In this document: positions 1 to 5,274 of the stretch, piece by piece
Layout of the letters: every line of letters begins with the position of its first letter
Numbering within the stretch: the stretch's first letter is position 1
NCBI GenBank assembly: GCA_947455285.1
Contig: CANGOK010000189.1
Coordinates: forward strand, 1-6,577
Reading direction: 5' to 3'
DNA length: 6,577 nt
DNA from: Beijerinckiaceae bacterium
Lineage (GTDB): Bacteria > Pseudomonadota > Alphaproteobacteria > Rhizobiales > Beijerinckiaceae
Program-made: the position numbers and the translations under genes
Notes under the pieces: model-generated
The model's input: only the letters and a program-made list of their open reading frames with translations
Database searches by the model: none
What the model was told of the DNA's origin: nothing

Positions 1-300
1 GGCCGCGAGGTTCTGGCCTTCGCAGGCATCGGGCGACCGCAGAAATTCTTCGACACGCTGCGGGCGCTGGGCGCCGAGGTCGTCGAGACGGAAGCCTTCC
101 CCGACCATCACGCGTTCACGCCGCGAGAGATCGCCGGACTTCTTGGCCGAGCGAAGCGGCGCGGCGCGGCTCTAGTGACGACGGAGAAAGACGCCGCGCG
201 CCTTGGCCCGGCCGCAGATCAGCTGCTGATCCTGCCGGTGCGCCTCACCCTCGACGATGAGACGACGCTATCTGCCCTGCTCGCTGGCCTCAGAGCTTGA
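1..300 (+). CDS. lpxK: Tetraacyldisaccharide 4'-kinase, C-terminal part (partial, 5' end outside window)
   Basis: LpxK phosphorylates the 4' position of the lipid A disaccharide precursor at the inner face of the cytoplasmic membrane, a late step of the Raetz pathway. Frame 1 is open from the first base to a TGA at 298-300, giving the last 99 residues. The recognisable family blocks are AFAGIGRPQKFFDTL near the left edge, then FPDHHAFT, then LVTTEKDAARL, which are the typical C-terminal LpxK signatures. The N-terminal membrane anchor and the P-loop kinase motif would lie to the left of the window and cannot be checked. The gene ends in an 11-base tail-to-tail overlap with the DUF2093 gene on the other strand. 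No terminator is visible at its end. The assignment rests on family knowledge of these blocks and I consider it secure. Confidence 0.93.
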   Translation, partial: GREVLAFAGIGRPQKFFDTLRALGAEVVETEAFPDHHAFTPREIAGLLGRAKRRGAALVTTEKDAARLGPAADQLLILPVRLTLDDETTLSALLAGLRA

Positions 301-511
301 ACTTCATCTGCAGGCGATCAAGTTTCGCCTGCGGCGTCGAATAAGCCTCCTGGCTGCCGACGTCCCAATAGCGCAGTTCGTCGATCGGGATGGGCTCCTT
401 GGTGACTGCGCAGCGCACGAAGGCGCCCGGCTTTACGATGCGATAATCCCCATCGAGATATTCCACCACGGCTTCGCCGGTCGCGCCGGGACGTCGTTCA
501 AAACGGTTCAT
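290..511 (-). CDS. DUF2093 domain-containing protein
   Basis: This is a 73-residue protein with no known function. The central stretch, LDGDYRIVKPGAFVRCAV followed by EPIPIDELRYWDVGSQEAY (about residues 19-57), is the conserved core of the DUF2093 family, which is found in alphaproteobacteria and often sits beside lpxK. There is no signal peptide or membrane segment; the C-terminus is basic (KLDRLQMKFKL). Only one cysteine is present, so a cysteine metal site within one chain is unlikely. ATG at 511 is preceded on the minus strand by AGGG with a six-base spacer, which supports this start. It lies 62 bases downstream of the HMA gene and may be the last gene of that leftward transcript. Its stop codon and last codons overlap the end of lpxK by 11 bases. 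Family assignment is firm; the role is unknown. Confidence 0.88.
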   Translation of the reverse strand: MNRFERRPGATGEAVVEYLDGDYRIVKPGAFVRCAVTKEPIPIDELRYWDVGSQEAYSTPQAKLDRLQMKFKL

Positions 512-573
512 GGCTCACCCTATCGGATCAAGCGGCATGATAACGCCTCCGCCCGCCCCCGGCCACTGACGAT

Positions 574-786
574 TTAGGCCGCCTGCGCGCCATAGCCCGC
601 CGCCGCGATGGCGTCGGCCAGAGCCTGCGAGGTTGCGCCGGTCTTCGCTTCAAGGCGGCCGGTCGGCAGATCAATCGCGACCTCGGCGGCGGGATCGACG
701 CGCTTGACGATCCGCGTGACCGAATTGACGCAGCCCTGGCAGGTCATGCCCGTCACTTTCAGGACGATGGGTTTGGCTTCGCTCAT
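574..786 (-). CDS. Heavy-metal-associated (HMA) domain protein, CopZ-like metallochaperone
   Basis: This 70-residue protein is a single HMA domain with the signature GMTCQGC (residues 13-19), the Cys-x-x-Cys site (C16, C19) that binds Cu(I) or a related soft metal. The rest fits the βαββαβ fold: VLKVTGM as strand 1, a helix over VNSVTRIVKRV, VAIDLPTGRLEAKT as the hairpin, and a final helix ending in AIAAAGYGA. Such stand-alone proteins usually carry copper to a P-type ATPase or a regulator, but no such gene is in this window. ATG at 786 is preferred over GTG at 792 because the AGGAGG box at 794-799 lies seven bases before the ATG but only one base from the GTG. That box is inside the last codons of the RidA gene, whose stop ends two bases before this start, so the two are probably translationally coupled. 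Confidence 0.9.
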   Translation of the reverse strand: MSEAKPIVLKVTGMTCQGCVNSVTRIVKRVDPAAEVAIDLPTGRLEAKTGATSQALADAIAAAGYGAQAA

Positions 787-788
787 GA

Positions 789-1178
789 TCACGCCTCCTG
801 AAGGGCCTCGCCTTCGATCTCAACCAGATAAGCAGGATTGGCCAATCCCGCCACATAGACGAAGGTGCTGGCGGGCGCGTGGGCGCCGAGGCGCTGGTTG
901 CGAATCGCCCGCACGACATCCGCCCCACCGGGGGCGGCGCAATAAATCACCAGCTTCACGAGATGGGACAGGTCCATGCCCGCAGCCGCCAGCAGGGCCT
1001 CGATATTGTCGAAGACAAGATGCGTCTGCGCCTCTAACCCCTCCGCCAGCGAGCCATCCGGCCGCATGGCGACCTGGCCCGAAAGAATGAGCCGCCTGGC
1101 GTCGGCGCGCGCCAGCACGCCCTGCGAGAACCGGGAGCCAGGCGTAGCGAGGGTCGGAGGGTTGAGAAAAGTGGGCAT
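789..1178 (-). CDS. RidA family protein (YjgF/YER057c/UK114), Arg105-lacking subgroup
   Basis: RidA-fold proteins form trimers; the archetype hydrolyses reactive enamine/imine intermediates from PLP enzymes. This 129-residue copy has the family layout: SRFSQGVLA (15-23), LILSGQVAMRPDGSL (30-44), the helix QTHLVFDNIEALLAAAGMDLSHLVKLVIYC (51-80) and a C-terminal VEIEGEAL (119-126). In canonical RidA a Pro-Ala-Arg-Ser segment supplies the Arg (R105 in E. coli) that binds the substrate carboxylate. Here the matching segment is APASTFVYVAGL (101-112), with Ser104 at the Arg position. The protein may therefore belong to an Rid subfamily without the usual deaminase activity. ATG at 1178 is chosen because AGGAG (1185-1189) sits six bases upstream; starts at 1184 or 1196 are worse placed. 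The gene is divergent from the phosphate operon and overlaps the ribosome binding site of the HMA gene downstream. Confidence 0.88.
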   Translation of the reverse strand: MPTFLNPPTLATPGSRFSQGVLARADARRLILSGQVAMRPDGSLAEGLEAQTHLVFDNIEALLAAAGMDLSHLVKLVIYCAAPGGADVVRAIRNQRLGAHAPASTFVYVAGLANPAYLVEIEGEALQEA

Positions 1179-1336
1179 CTGCATCTCCTGATCCATGTTA
1201 ACTCTATTGTGAGCAACCGTCGAAGGATGTCCACAGGCAAGCTGACGGTCCTTTCTCAAGGCGGCCAATGGGGATAGTTTGCGCGCCGGAAGGCCCGCAA
1301 CGACACGCTGGCGGGCGCCATGATCCGGAGACGATG
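1179..1336. promoter_or_regulatory. Divergent intergenic region between the RidA gene and the DUF47-pit operon
   Basis: These 158 bases must hold the leftward promoter for the RidA group and probably the rightward promoter for the phosphate operon. On the minus strand, TTCGAC followed after 17 bases by TTAACA (near 1198-1226) is a weak candidate promoter close to the RidA start. On the plus strand I see no clear -35/-10 pair. I also see no convincing Pho box (two CTGTCAT-like 7-mers spaced by four bases), although the S. meliloti orfA-pit operon is PhoB-controlled. An inverted repeat, GCCCGC at 1293-1298 and GCGGGC at 1311-1316 with a 12-base loop, lies in the probable leader of the DUF47 gene. 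Confidence 0.45.
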
Positions 1337-1981
1337 ATGCTCGGTTGGTTCCAGGCGCTAATGCCGCGCGAGGAAAAGTTCTTCGACTATTTCAACCGTC
1401 ATTCAGCCACGCTGGTGGCGGGAGCCGAAGCACTGCGGCGTCTCCTCGACGGCGGCCCCAACATCGCCGCCCGCTGCGAGGAAATCTTCCAGCACGAACA
1501 CGCAGCGGATGGAATCACCCACGAAGTCATGCTGGCCGTGCGCCGCACCTTCATCACCCCCTTCGACCGCATCGACATTCAGGACCTCATCAGCTCGATG
1601 GATGACGCCATCGACCAGATGCAGCAGACCGCCAAGGCGATCACGCTTTATGAAGTCACCGAATTCGATCCGCAGATGCGCGAGATGGGCGACCTCATCG
1701 TGCGCGCCGCGCATCTCACTGTCGAAATCGTCGGCGCCTTGCAGCACATGCGCCACGAAGCGACGAAGCTGTCGCAACTCGCGCAGGAGATGGTCCGTAT
1801 CGAAGAGGCGACCGACCAGTTGCATGACGAAGGCCTGAAGCGTCTGTTCCAGACCCATCGCCATTCTGATCCCATGGCCTTCATCGTCGGCACGGAAATC
1901 TACAGCCATCTCGAAAAGGTCGCCGACCGTTTCGAGGATGTGGCGAACCGGGTCAACGGCATCGTCATCGAACACCTGTAG
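1337..1981 (+). CDS. DUF47 family PhoU-like protein (OrfA/Pit accessory protein)
   Basis: This 214-residue, all-helical protein belongs to the DUF47/PhoU-like family (TIGR00153 type), usually encoded next to a PiT phosphate permease and thought to modulate it from the cytoplasm. It starts with the family opening MLGWFQALMPREEKFFDYF. Two PhoU-type halves are visible. The first carries EHAAD (54-58) and TPFDRIDIQDLISSMDDAIDQM (74-95). The second carries RIEEATDQLHDE (154-165) and EIYSHLEKVADRFEDVANRV (188-207), whose E-x-x-x-D spacing (E193, D197, D201) matches PhoU metal-binding motifs. Two adjacent ATG codons precede LGW (1334 and 1337). The GGAG ending at 1330 lies three or six bases away, which favours 1337. 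The frame is open back to 1268, but that extension does not resemble the family. The length is normal. It sits 13 bases upstream of the permease gene. Confidence 0.93.
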   Translation: MLGWFQALMPREEKFFDYFNRHSATLVAGAEALRRLLDGGPNIAARCEEIFQHEHAADGITHEVMLAVRRTFITPFDRIDIQDLISSMDDAIDQMQQTAKAITLYEVTEFDPQMREMGDLIVRAAHLTVEIVGALQHMRHEATKLSQLAQEMVRIEEATDQLHDEGLKRLFQTHRHSDPMAFIVGTEIYSHLEKVADRFEDVANRVNGIVIEHL

Positions 1982-1984
1982 AGC

Positions 1985-1988
1985 GAGG
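1985..1988 (+). promoter_or_regulatory. Ribosome binding site supporting the TTG start of pit
   Basis: GAGG lies between the DUF47 stop codon and TTG at 1995, with a six-base spacer. It is the only good Shine-Dalgarno match near the expected N-terminus of the permease, and no in-frame ATG lies close to it. Confidence 0.6.
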
Positions 1989-1994
1989 CCTGAG

Positions 1995-2993
1995 TTGATA
2001 AGCCTGCACCTTCTCTACGGCCTCATCTTCGTCGCCCTGCTGTTCGACTTTCTGAACGGCCTGCACGATGCGGCGAACTCCATCGCGACGATCGTTTCGA
2101 CGCGCGTTTTGCGGCCGCAATATGCAGTCTTCTGGGCGGCTTTCTTCAACTTCATCGCCTTTCTCGTCTTCGGCCTGAGCGTGGCGCAGACGGTTGGCAA
2201 GGGCATCGTTTCCGTCGACGCCGTCGACGCGCGCGTGATCTTCGGCGCGCTGACAGGCGCCATCGTCTGGAACGTCCTCACCTGGATCGCGGGAATTCCC
2301 TCATCGAGCTCTCACGCGCTGATCGGCGGGCTTGTGGGCGCGGGCACGGCCAAAGGCGGGCTCGATGTGATCGTCTGGAGCGGATTGCTCAAGACCTCGG
2401 GCGCGATCTTCTTCTCGCCTGCGCTTGGCTTTGCGCTCGCCCTGATGCTGATGCTTGCGGTGTCATGGATGTTCGTGCGGGCCATGCCACATTCCGTCGA
2501 CAATGGCTTTCGCGTGATGCAATTCGCTTCGGCCTCGCTCTATTCGCTTGGCCACGGCGGCAATGATGCGCAAAAGACCATGGGCATCATCGCGGTGCTG
2601 CTCTATTCTCAGGGACAGATGGAGGGCGAATTTTACGTTCCCTTCTGGGTCGTCATTTCCTGTCAGTCGGCCATGGCGCTTGGAACGCTCATGGGAGGAT
2701 GGCGCATCGTGCACACAATGGGTTCGAAGATCACCCGGCTTACCCCCATGCAGGGTTTCTGCGCGGAGACTGGCGGCGCGATCACGCTGTTTCTGGCGAC
2801 CCATTTCGGCGTGCCTGTCTCCACAACTCACACGATCACCGGCGCCATCGTGGGCGTAGGCTCGGCCAAGCGCGTTTCGGCGGTGCGCTGGAACGTCGCG
2901 AAGGACATTGTGATCGCCTGGATCGTCACCATGCCCGCCGCCGCCACCATCGCGGCTCTCGCTTATTGGCTTGTCGGCTTGGCGGGGTCCTGA
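1995..2993 (+). CDS. pit: PiT family inorganic phosphate permease
   Basis: This is a low-affinity phosphate transporter of the inner membrane, typically moving phosphate or metal-phosphate with protons. At 332 residues it has about ten hydrophobic segments and the two-fold PiT signatures: GLHDAANSIATIVSTRVLRP (22-41) and SLGHGGNDAQKTMG (184-197). The flanking SSSSHALIGGLVGAG (103-117) and VSTTHTITGAIVGVGSAK (275-292) are the second inverted-repeat blocks of the family. No ATG lies at the expected N-terminus. TTG at 1995 has GAGG (1985-1988) six bases upstream and gives a family-like start directly before the first membrane segment, so I take it as the start. The frame extends back to 1938 inside the DUF47 gene, but those residues look like an out-of-frame reading. 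It is 13 bases after the DUF47 stop and 4 before the Nudix gene. In S. meliloti the matching orfA-pit operon is repressed by PhoB when phosphate is scarce. Confidence 0.94.
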   Translation: MISLHLLYGLIFVALLFDFLNGLHDAANSIATIVSTRVLRPQYAVFWAAFFNFIAFLVFGLSVAQTVGKGIVSVDAVDARVIFGALTGAIVWNVLTWIAGIPSSSSHALIGGLVGAGTAKGGLDVIVWSGLLKTSGAIFFSPALGFALALMLMLAVSWMFVRAMPHSVDNGFRVMQFASASLYSLGHGGNDAQKTMGIIAVLLYSQGQMEGEFYVPFWVVISCQSAMALGTLMGGWRIVHTMGSKITRLTPMQGFCAETGGAITLFLATHFGVPVSTTHTITGAIVGVGSAKRVSAVRWNVAKDIVIAWIVTMPAAATIAALAYWLVGLAGS

Positions 2994-2997
2994 CCGG

Positions 2998-3504
2998 ATG
3001 AAGAGCGGCAAGCTCAAATTCTGGACTCCCGACGCGCTCCGCCGCCAATATGCAGCCTTGCCTTATCGCATCGCCGATGAGGTCGAGGTTTTGCTGATCT
3101 CCTCGCGCGAGACGCGGCGGTGGATTCTGCCGAAGGGCTGGCCGATGAAAGGCCGTAAACCCCATGCCGCCGCAGCGCAAGAGGCGCTCGAAGAGGCTGG
3201 CGTCAAGGGCAAGATCAGCAAGGAGCCGGTCGGGTTCTATCACTATTTGAAACGGATGAAGAACGGGTCGCAGCAAACCTGCCATGTCACCGTTTTTCCG
3301 ATGAGAGTGTCTCGCCAGCGCAAGACCTGGCCCGAAATGCACCAGCGCGTCACCCGCTGGTTTCCCCTGCATGAAGCCGCCGAACTTGTTGGCGAGCCTG
3401 AACTGCAGGAGGTGATCCGCAACTTCGTGGCCTCCCCCGAGGGCATCGCGGCCGAGGCGGAGGCTGAAGCCGAATGGGAAGTCGAAGCCGACTCCGCAGA
3501 TTGA
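2998..3504 (+). CDS. Nudix hydrolase, DIPP-like (diadenosine/diphosphoinositol polyphosphate phosphohydrolase type)
   Basis: Nudix enzymes cleave nucleoside diphosphates linked to another group, using Mg bound by the Nudix box. This 168-residue protein has RRWILPKGWPMKG then a box at G47-V69 ending in QEALEEAGV. The metal-binding glutamates E62, E65 and E66 and the closing Gly-Val are present. The box deviates from G-x5-E-x7-R-E-U-x-E-E-x-G-U at two places: Arg53 for the first Glu and Gln61 for the Arg. The later blocks, FYHYLKRM (80-87) and WPEMHQRVTRWFPLHEAAELVGEPEL (111-136), resemble DIPP-like enzymes acting on diadenosine polyphosphates or inositol pyrophosphates. The tail (151-168) is an Ala/Glu run, probably disordered. 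ATG at 2998 is four bases past the pit stop with only a weak purine-rich GGCGGGG upstream, which suggests coupled translation. A TTG at 2971 would add nine residues and is less likely. The actual substrate is unknown. Confidence 0.88.
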   Translation: MKSGKLKFWTPDALRRQYAALPYRIADEVEVLLISSRETRRWILPKGWPMKGRKPHAAAAQEALEEAGVKGKISKEPVGFYHYLKRMKNGSQQTCHVTVFPMRVSRQRKTWPEMHQRVTRWFPLHEAAELVGEPELQEVIRNFVASPEGIAAEAEAEAEWEVEADSAD

Positions 3505-3548
3505 CCTTCGCCGCTTTGGCGGTCATCCTCTCGAATAATCAATCCATC

Positions 3549-3554
3549 GGGAGG
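3549..3554 (+). promoter_or_regulatory. Strong ribosome binding site of the dienelactone-hydrolase-family gene
   Basis: GGGAGG is separated by TCATC from ATG at 3560. It is the best Shine-Dalgarno match among the rightward genes here. It suggests efficient, independent initiation rather than coupling to the Nudix gene upstream. Confidence 0.75.
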
Positions 3555-3559
3555 TCATC

Positions 3560-4327
3560 ATGAGTTTCGCACGTTTCTTCGCCACTGTCGTCAGCTCCAC
3601 AATTCTTCTGACGGGCGCGGCGCTTGCTGAAATCAAGACCGAGAGCTTCGACTACAAACAGGGCGACACCACGCTTGAAGGCTTCATCGCCTATGACGAC
3701 GCCAAGACGGGCAAACGTCCCGGCGTTCTCATCTTCCCGCAATGGACCGGTCTTTCGGACCATGAGCGTGACGCAGCGCGCAACCTCGCAAAACTCGGCT
3801 ATGTCGCAATGGTGGCGGATGTCTATGGCAAGGGCGTGCGCCCGGCGCCGCCGAAGGATTCTGGCGTGGAGATGGGCAAATATCTCAGCAACCGCCCCCT
3901 GCTGCGCAGCCGCGTGAAGGCGGGCTTTGAGACTTTCTCCAAGCGCCCTGAAATCAACGCCTCAAAGATCGCAGTGATCGGCTATTGCTTCGGCGGAACG
4001 GCTGCGCTGGAGGCGGGCCGTGACGGACTGCCCGCCGCAGCCTTCGTGACCTTCCATGGGGTCCTGGCCAATCCCACACCGGCGGATGCGAAGAATTTCA
4101 AAGCGCCAGTGCTCGTGCTTCATGGCGCGGAAGACGCAGTGGTGACGGCGAAGGAAGTCGAGGAGTTCCAGGCCGAGATGAAGGCGGCCAAGGCCGATCT
4201 TGAGTTCAACACCTACAGCGGCGCGCCCCATGGGTTCACGCAGGCGGGCAATTATTTCAACGCCGCCGCCGCGCGCCGCTCCTGGGTCGCGATGCAGGAC
4301 CTCTTCAAGGAGACGCTGGACCAGTGA
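3560..4327 (+). CDS. Secreted dienelactone hydrolase family protein (alpha/beta hydrolase)
   Basis: This 255-residue protein begins with a clear Sec signal peptide: basic start, hydrophobic core VVSSTILLTGAAL, and a likely cleavage after ALA23 before Glu24. The mature part is a dienelactone-hydrolase-type alpha/beta hydrolase. The nucleophile elbow is GYCFGG with Cys143, the acid is Asp192 in HGAEDAVV, and the base is His224 in GAPHGFT, the Cys-Asp-His triad of the family. PGVLIFPQWTGLSDHERDAARNLAKLGY (54-81) is the typical first strand and oxyanion region. Family members with a signal peptide are common in proteobacteria, and most have no proven substrate, so activity on dienelactone is not implied. 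GGGAGG at 3549-3554, five bases before ATG 3560, fixes the start. It follows the Nudix gene by 55 bases. An AT-rich patch at 3534-3543 might be part of its own promoter. No aromatic-degradation genes are nearby. Confidence 0.9.
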   Translation: MSFARFFATVVSSTILLTGAALAEIKTESFDYKQGDTTLEGFIAYDDAKTGKRPGVLIFPQWTGLSDHERDAARNLAKLGYVAMVADVYGKGVRPAPPKDSGVEMGKYLSNRPLLRSRVKAGFETFSKRPEINASKIAVIGYCFGGTAALEAGRDGLPAAAFVTFHGVLANPTPADAKNFKAPVLVLHGAEDAVVTAKEVEEFQAEMKAAKADLEFNTYSGAPHGFTQAGNYFNAAAARRSWVAMQDLFKETLDQ

Positions 4328-4353
4328 GGGTTGGCCTGCGGCGAATCCCCCAG

Positions 4354-4359
4354 TTGACA
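4354..4359 (+). promoter_or_regulatory. Candidate -35 element (TTGACA) upstream of the HAD-IIA gene
   Basis: A perfect TTGACA lies in the 61-base gap before the HAD-IIA gene. The -10 is poor: the options are TTTAGC (15-base spacer) or TAGCGG (17-base spacer). If the 17-base spacing is used, the transcript would begin at or within a base or two of the ATG at 4389 and be nearly leaderless. This is inference from motif spacing only. Confidence 0.3.
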
Positions 4360-4362
4360 CTG

Positions 4363-4388
4363 CCCGCCCCGGCCTTTAGCGGGGCGGG
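4363..4388 (+). promoter_or_regulatory. GC-rich hairpin directly abutting the HAD-IIA start codon
   Basis: CCCGCCCCG (4363-4371) pairs perfectly with CGGGGCGGG (4380-4388), giving a 9-bp stem with an eight-base loop GCCTTTAG. The 3' arm touches the ATG at 4389 and is the only G-rich sequence that could act as its Shine-Dalgarno. No T-run follows, because the next bases are coding, so it is not a standard intrinsic terminator. It may end or attenuate the upstream transcript, occlude the ribosome site, or be a protein-binding dyad. The pairing is certain from the sequence; the role is inferred. Confidence 0.55.
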
Positions 4389-5267
4389 ATGACAAACATC
4401 CCGATCCTCAGCAGCGTCCGTGACCTGATTTCAGCCTATGACGTCGTGCTTTGCGACGTCTGGGGCGTCATTCATAACGGACAGGCCCATTATGCTGCGG
4501 CCTGCGACGCGCTGATGCGCTTTCGCGCAGGGGGCGGGCGCGTGGTGCTCGTCACCAATGCGCCTCGGCCCAATCCGCCTGTCCGTCTGCAGCTCGACGC
4601 GCTGGCGGTGCCGCGCGAGGCCTTCGACGACATCGTGACCTCGGGCGATGTGACTCTCGCCTTCATCGCGGCCCATGGGAATGCGCCGGTCCATCATATC
4701 GGGCCGGAACGCGACCTCACGCTTTTCGACATCCTCAAGAACCAGACCGGCCATGCGCCGCCGCGCGTGTCGCTGCAAGAGGCGAGCTATGTGGTCGGCA
4801 CGGGTCTCTACGAGGAAGAGCAGACGCCCGACGATTACCATGAGACGCTGGCGCTCATGCGCGCGCGCGACCTCGAATTCATCTCCGCCAATCCCGACCT
4901 CATCGTCCATGTGGGCGAGAAGATGCTCTATTGCTCGGGCGCCATCGCAGAGCGCTACGAGAACCTTGGCGGCAAGGTCATTCAGGCGGGCAAGCCCTAT
5001 GCGCCGATCTATGACCGCGCCCTCAACATCGCGCAGAGCCTGCTCGGCCGTTCGGTCGGCAAGGATCGTGTGCTCGCCATCGGCGACGCCATCCGCACCG
5101 ATGTGAAGGGCGCCTGCGATTTTGGCGTGGATGCGCTCTTCATCACCTCGGGCATTCATCGCGACGAGTTGCACCCGACGACCGCGCTGGACGAAGCGGC
5201 CTTTCACCAGCTCGCCGCAAGCGTCGAGCATCAGCCCAAGGCGGCGATGACAGCCCTGCGATGGTAG
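4389..5267 (+). CDS. HAD superfamily class IIA hydrolase (TIGR01459 type)
   Basis: This 292-residue soluble protein resembles the NagD-like class IIA HAD phosphatases. Motif I is VVLCDVWGVIHNG, with nucleophile Asp23. The usual second Asp, two residues on, is Trp25, which I recall as typical of this alphaproteobacterial subgroup. Motif II is VLVTNAPRP (Thr56), motif III is AGKPYAPIY (Lys202) and motif IV is LAIGDAIRTDVKGA (Asp233, Asp238). A C2-type cap lies between motifs II and III. The lack of the general acid/base Asp makes ordinary phosphatase turnover uncertain, and the substrate is unknown. The start at 4389 gives a family-like N-terminus, although its ribosome site is unusual because it lies inside a hairpin. 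It is followed after seven bases by ribF, a pairing common in alphaproteobacteria, which may hint at a link with flavin phosphates. That link is inference. Confidence 0.9.
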   Translation: MTNIPILSSVRDLISAYDVVLCDVWGVIHNGQAHYAAACDALMRFRAGGGRVVLVTNAPRPNPPVRLQLDALAVPREAFDDIVTSGDVTLAFIAAHGNAPVHHIGPERDLTLFDILKNQTGHAPPRVSLQEASYVVGTGLYEEEQTPDDYHETLALMRARDLEFISANPDLIVHVGEKMLYCSGAIAERYENLGGKVIQAGKPYAPIYDRALNIAQSLLGRSVGKDRVLAIGDAIRTDVKGACDFGVDALFITSGIHRDELHPTTALDEAAFHQLAASVEHQPKAAMTALRW

Positions 5268-5274
5268 GCGCAAG

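Noticed and set aside
257..577. Rightward open frame of 106 codons across the DUF2093 gene
   Set aside because: It is the opposite-strand shadow of the DUF2093 and lpxK ends, with no ribosome site and a composition unlike a real protein.
1207..1216. Sequence ATTGTGAGCAA resembling half of a lac-type operator
   Set aside because: Only one half-site is present with no symmetric partner, and no LacI-family gene is in view; a match this short is likely chance.
1268..1336. Start of the DUF47 gene at ATG 1268, adding 23 residues
   Set aside because: The added residues do not resemble the family N-terminus, and GGAG is well placed for the ATG at 1337.
1200..1336. Pho box upstream of the phosphate operon
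   Set aside because: No pair of CTGTCAT-like 7-mers with the required spacing could be found by eye on either strand.
3511..3522. Small hairpin CCGC-TTTG-GCGG after the Nudix stop as a possible terminator
   Set aside because: The stem is only 4 bp and is not followed by a T-run, so it does not qualify as an intrinsic terminator.
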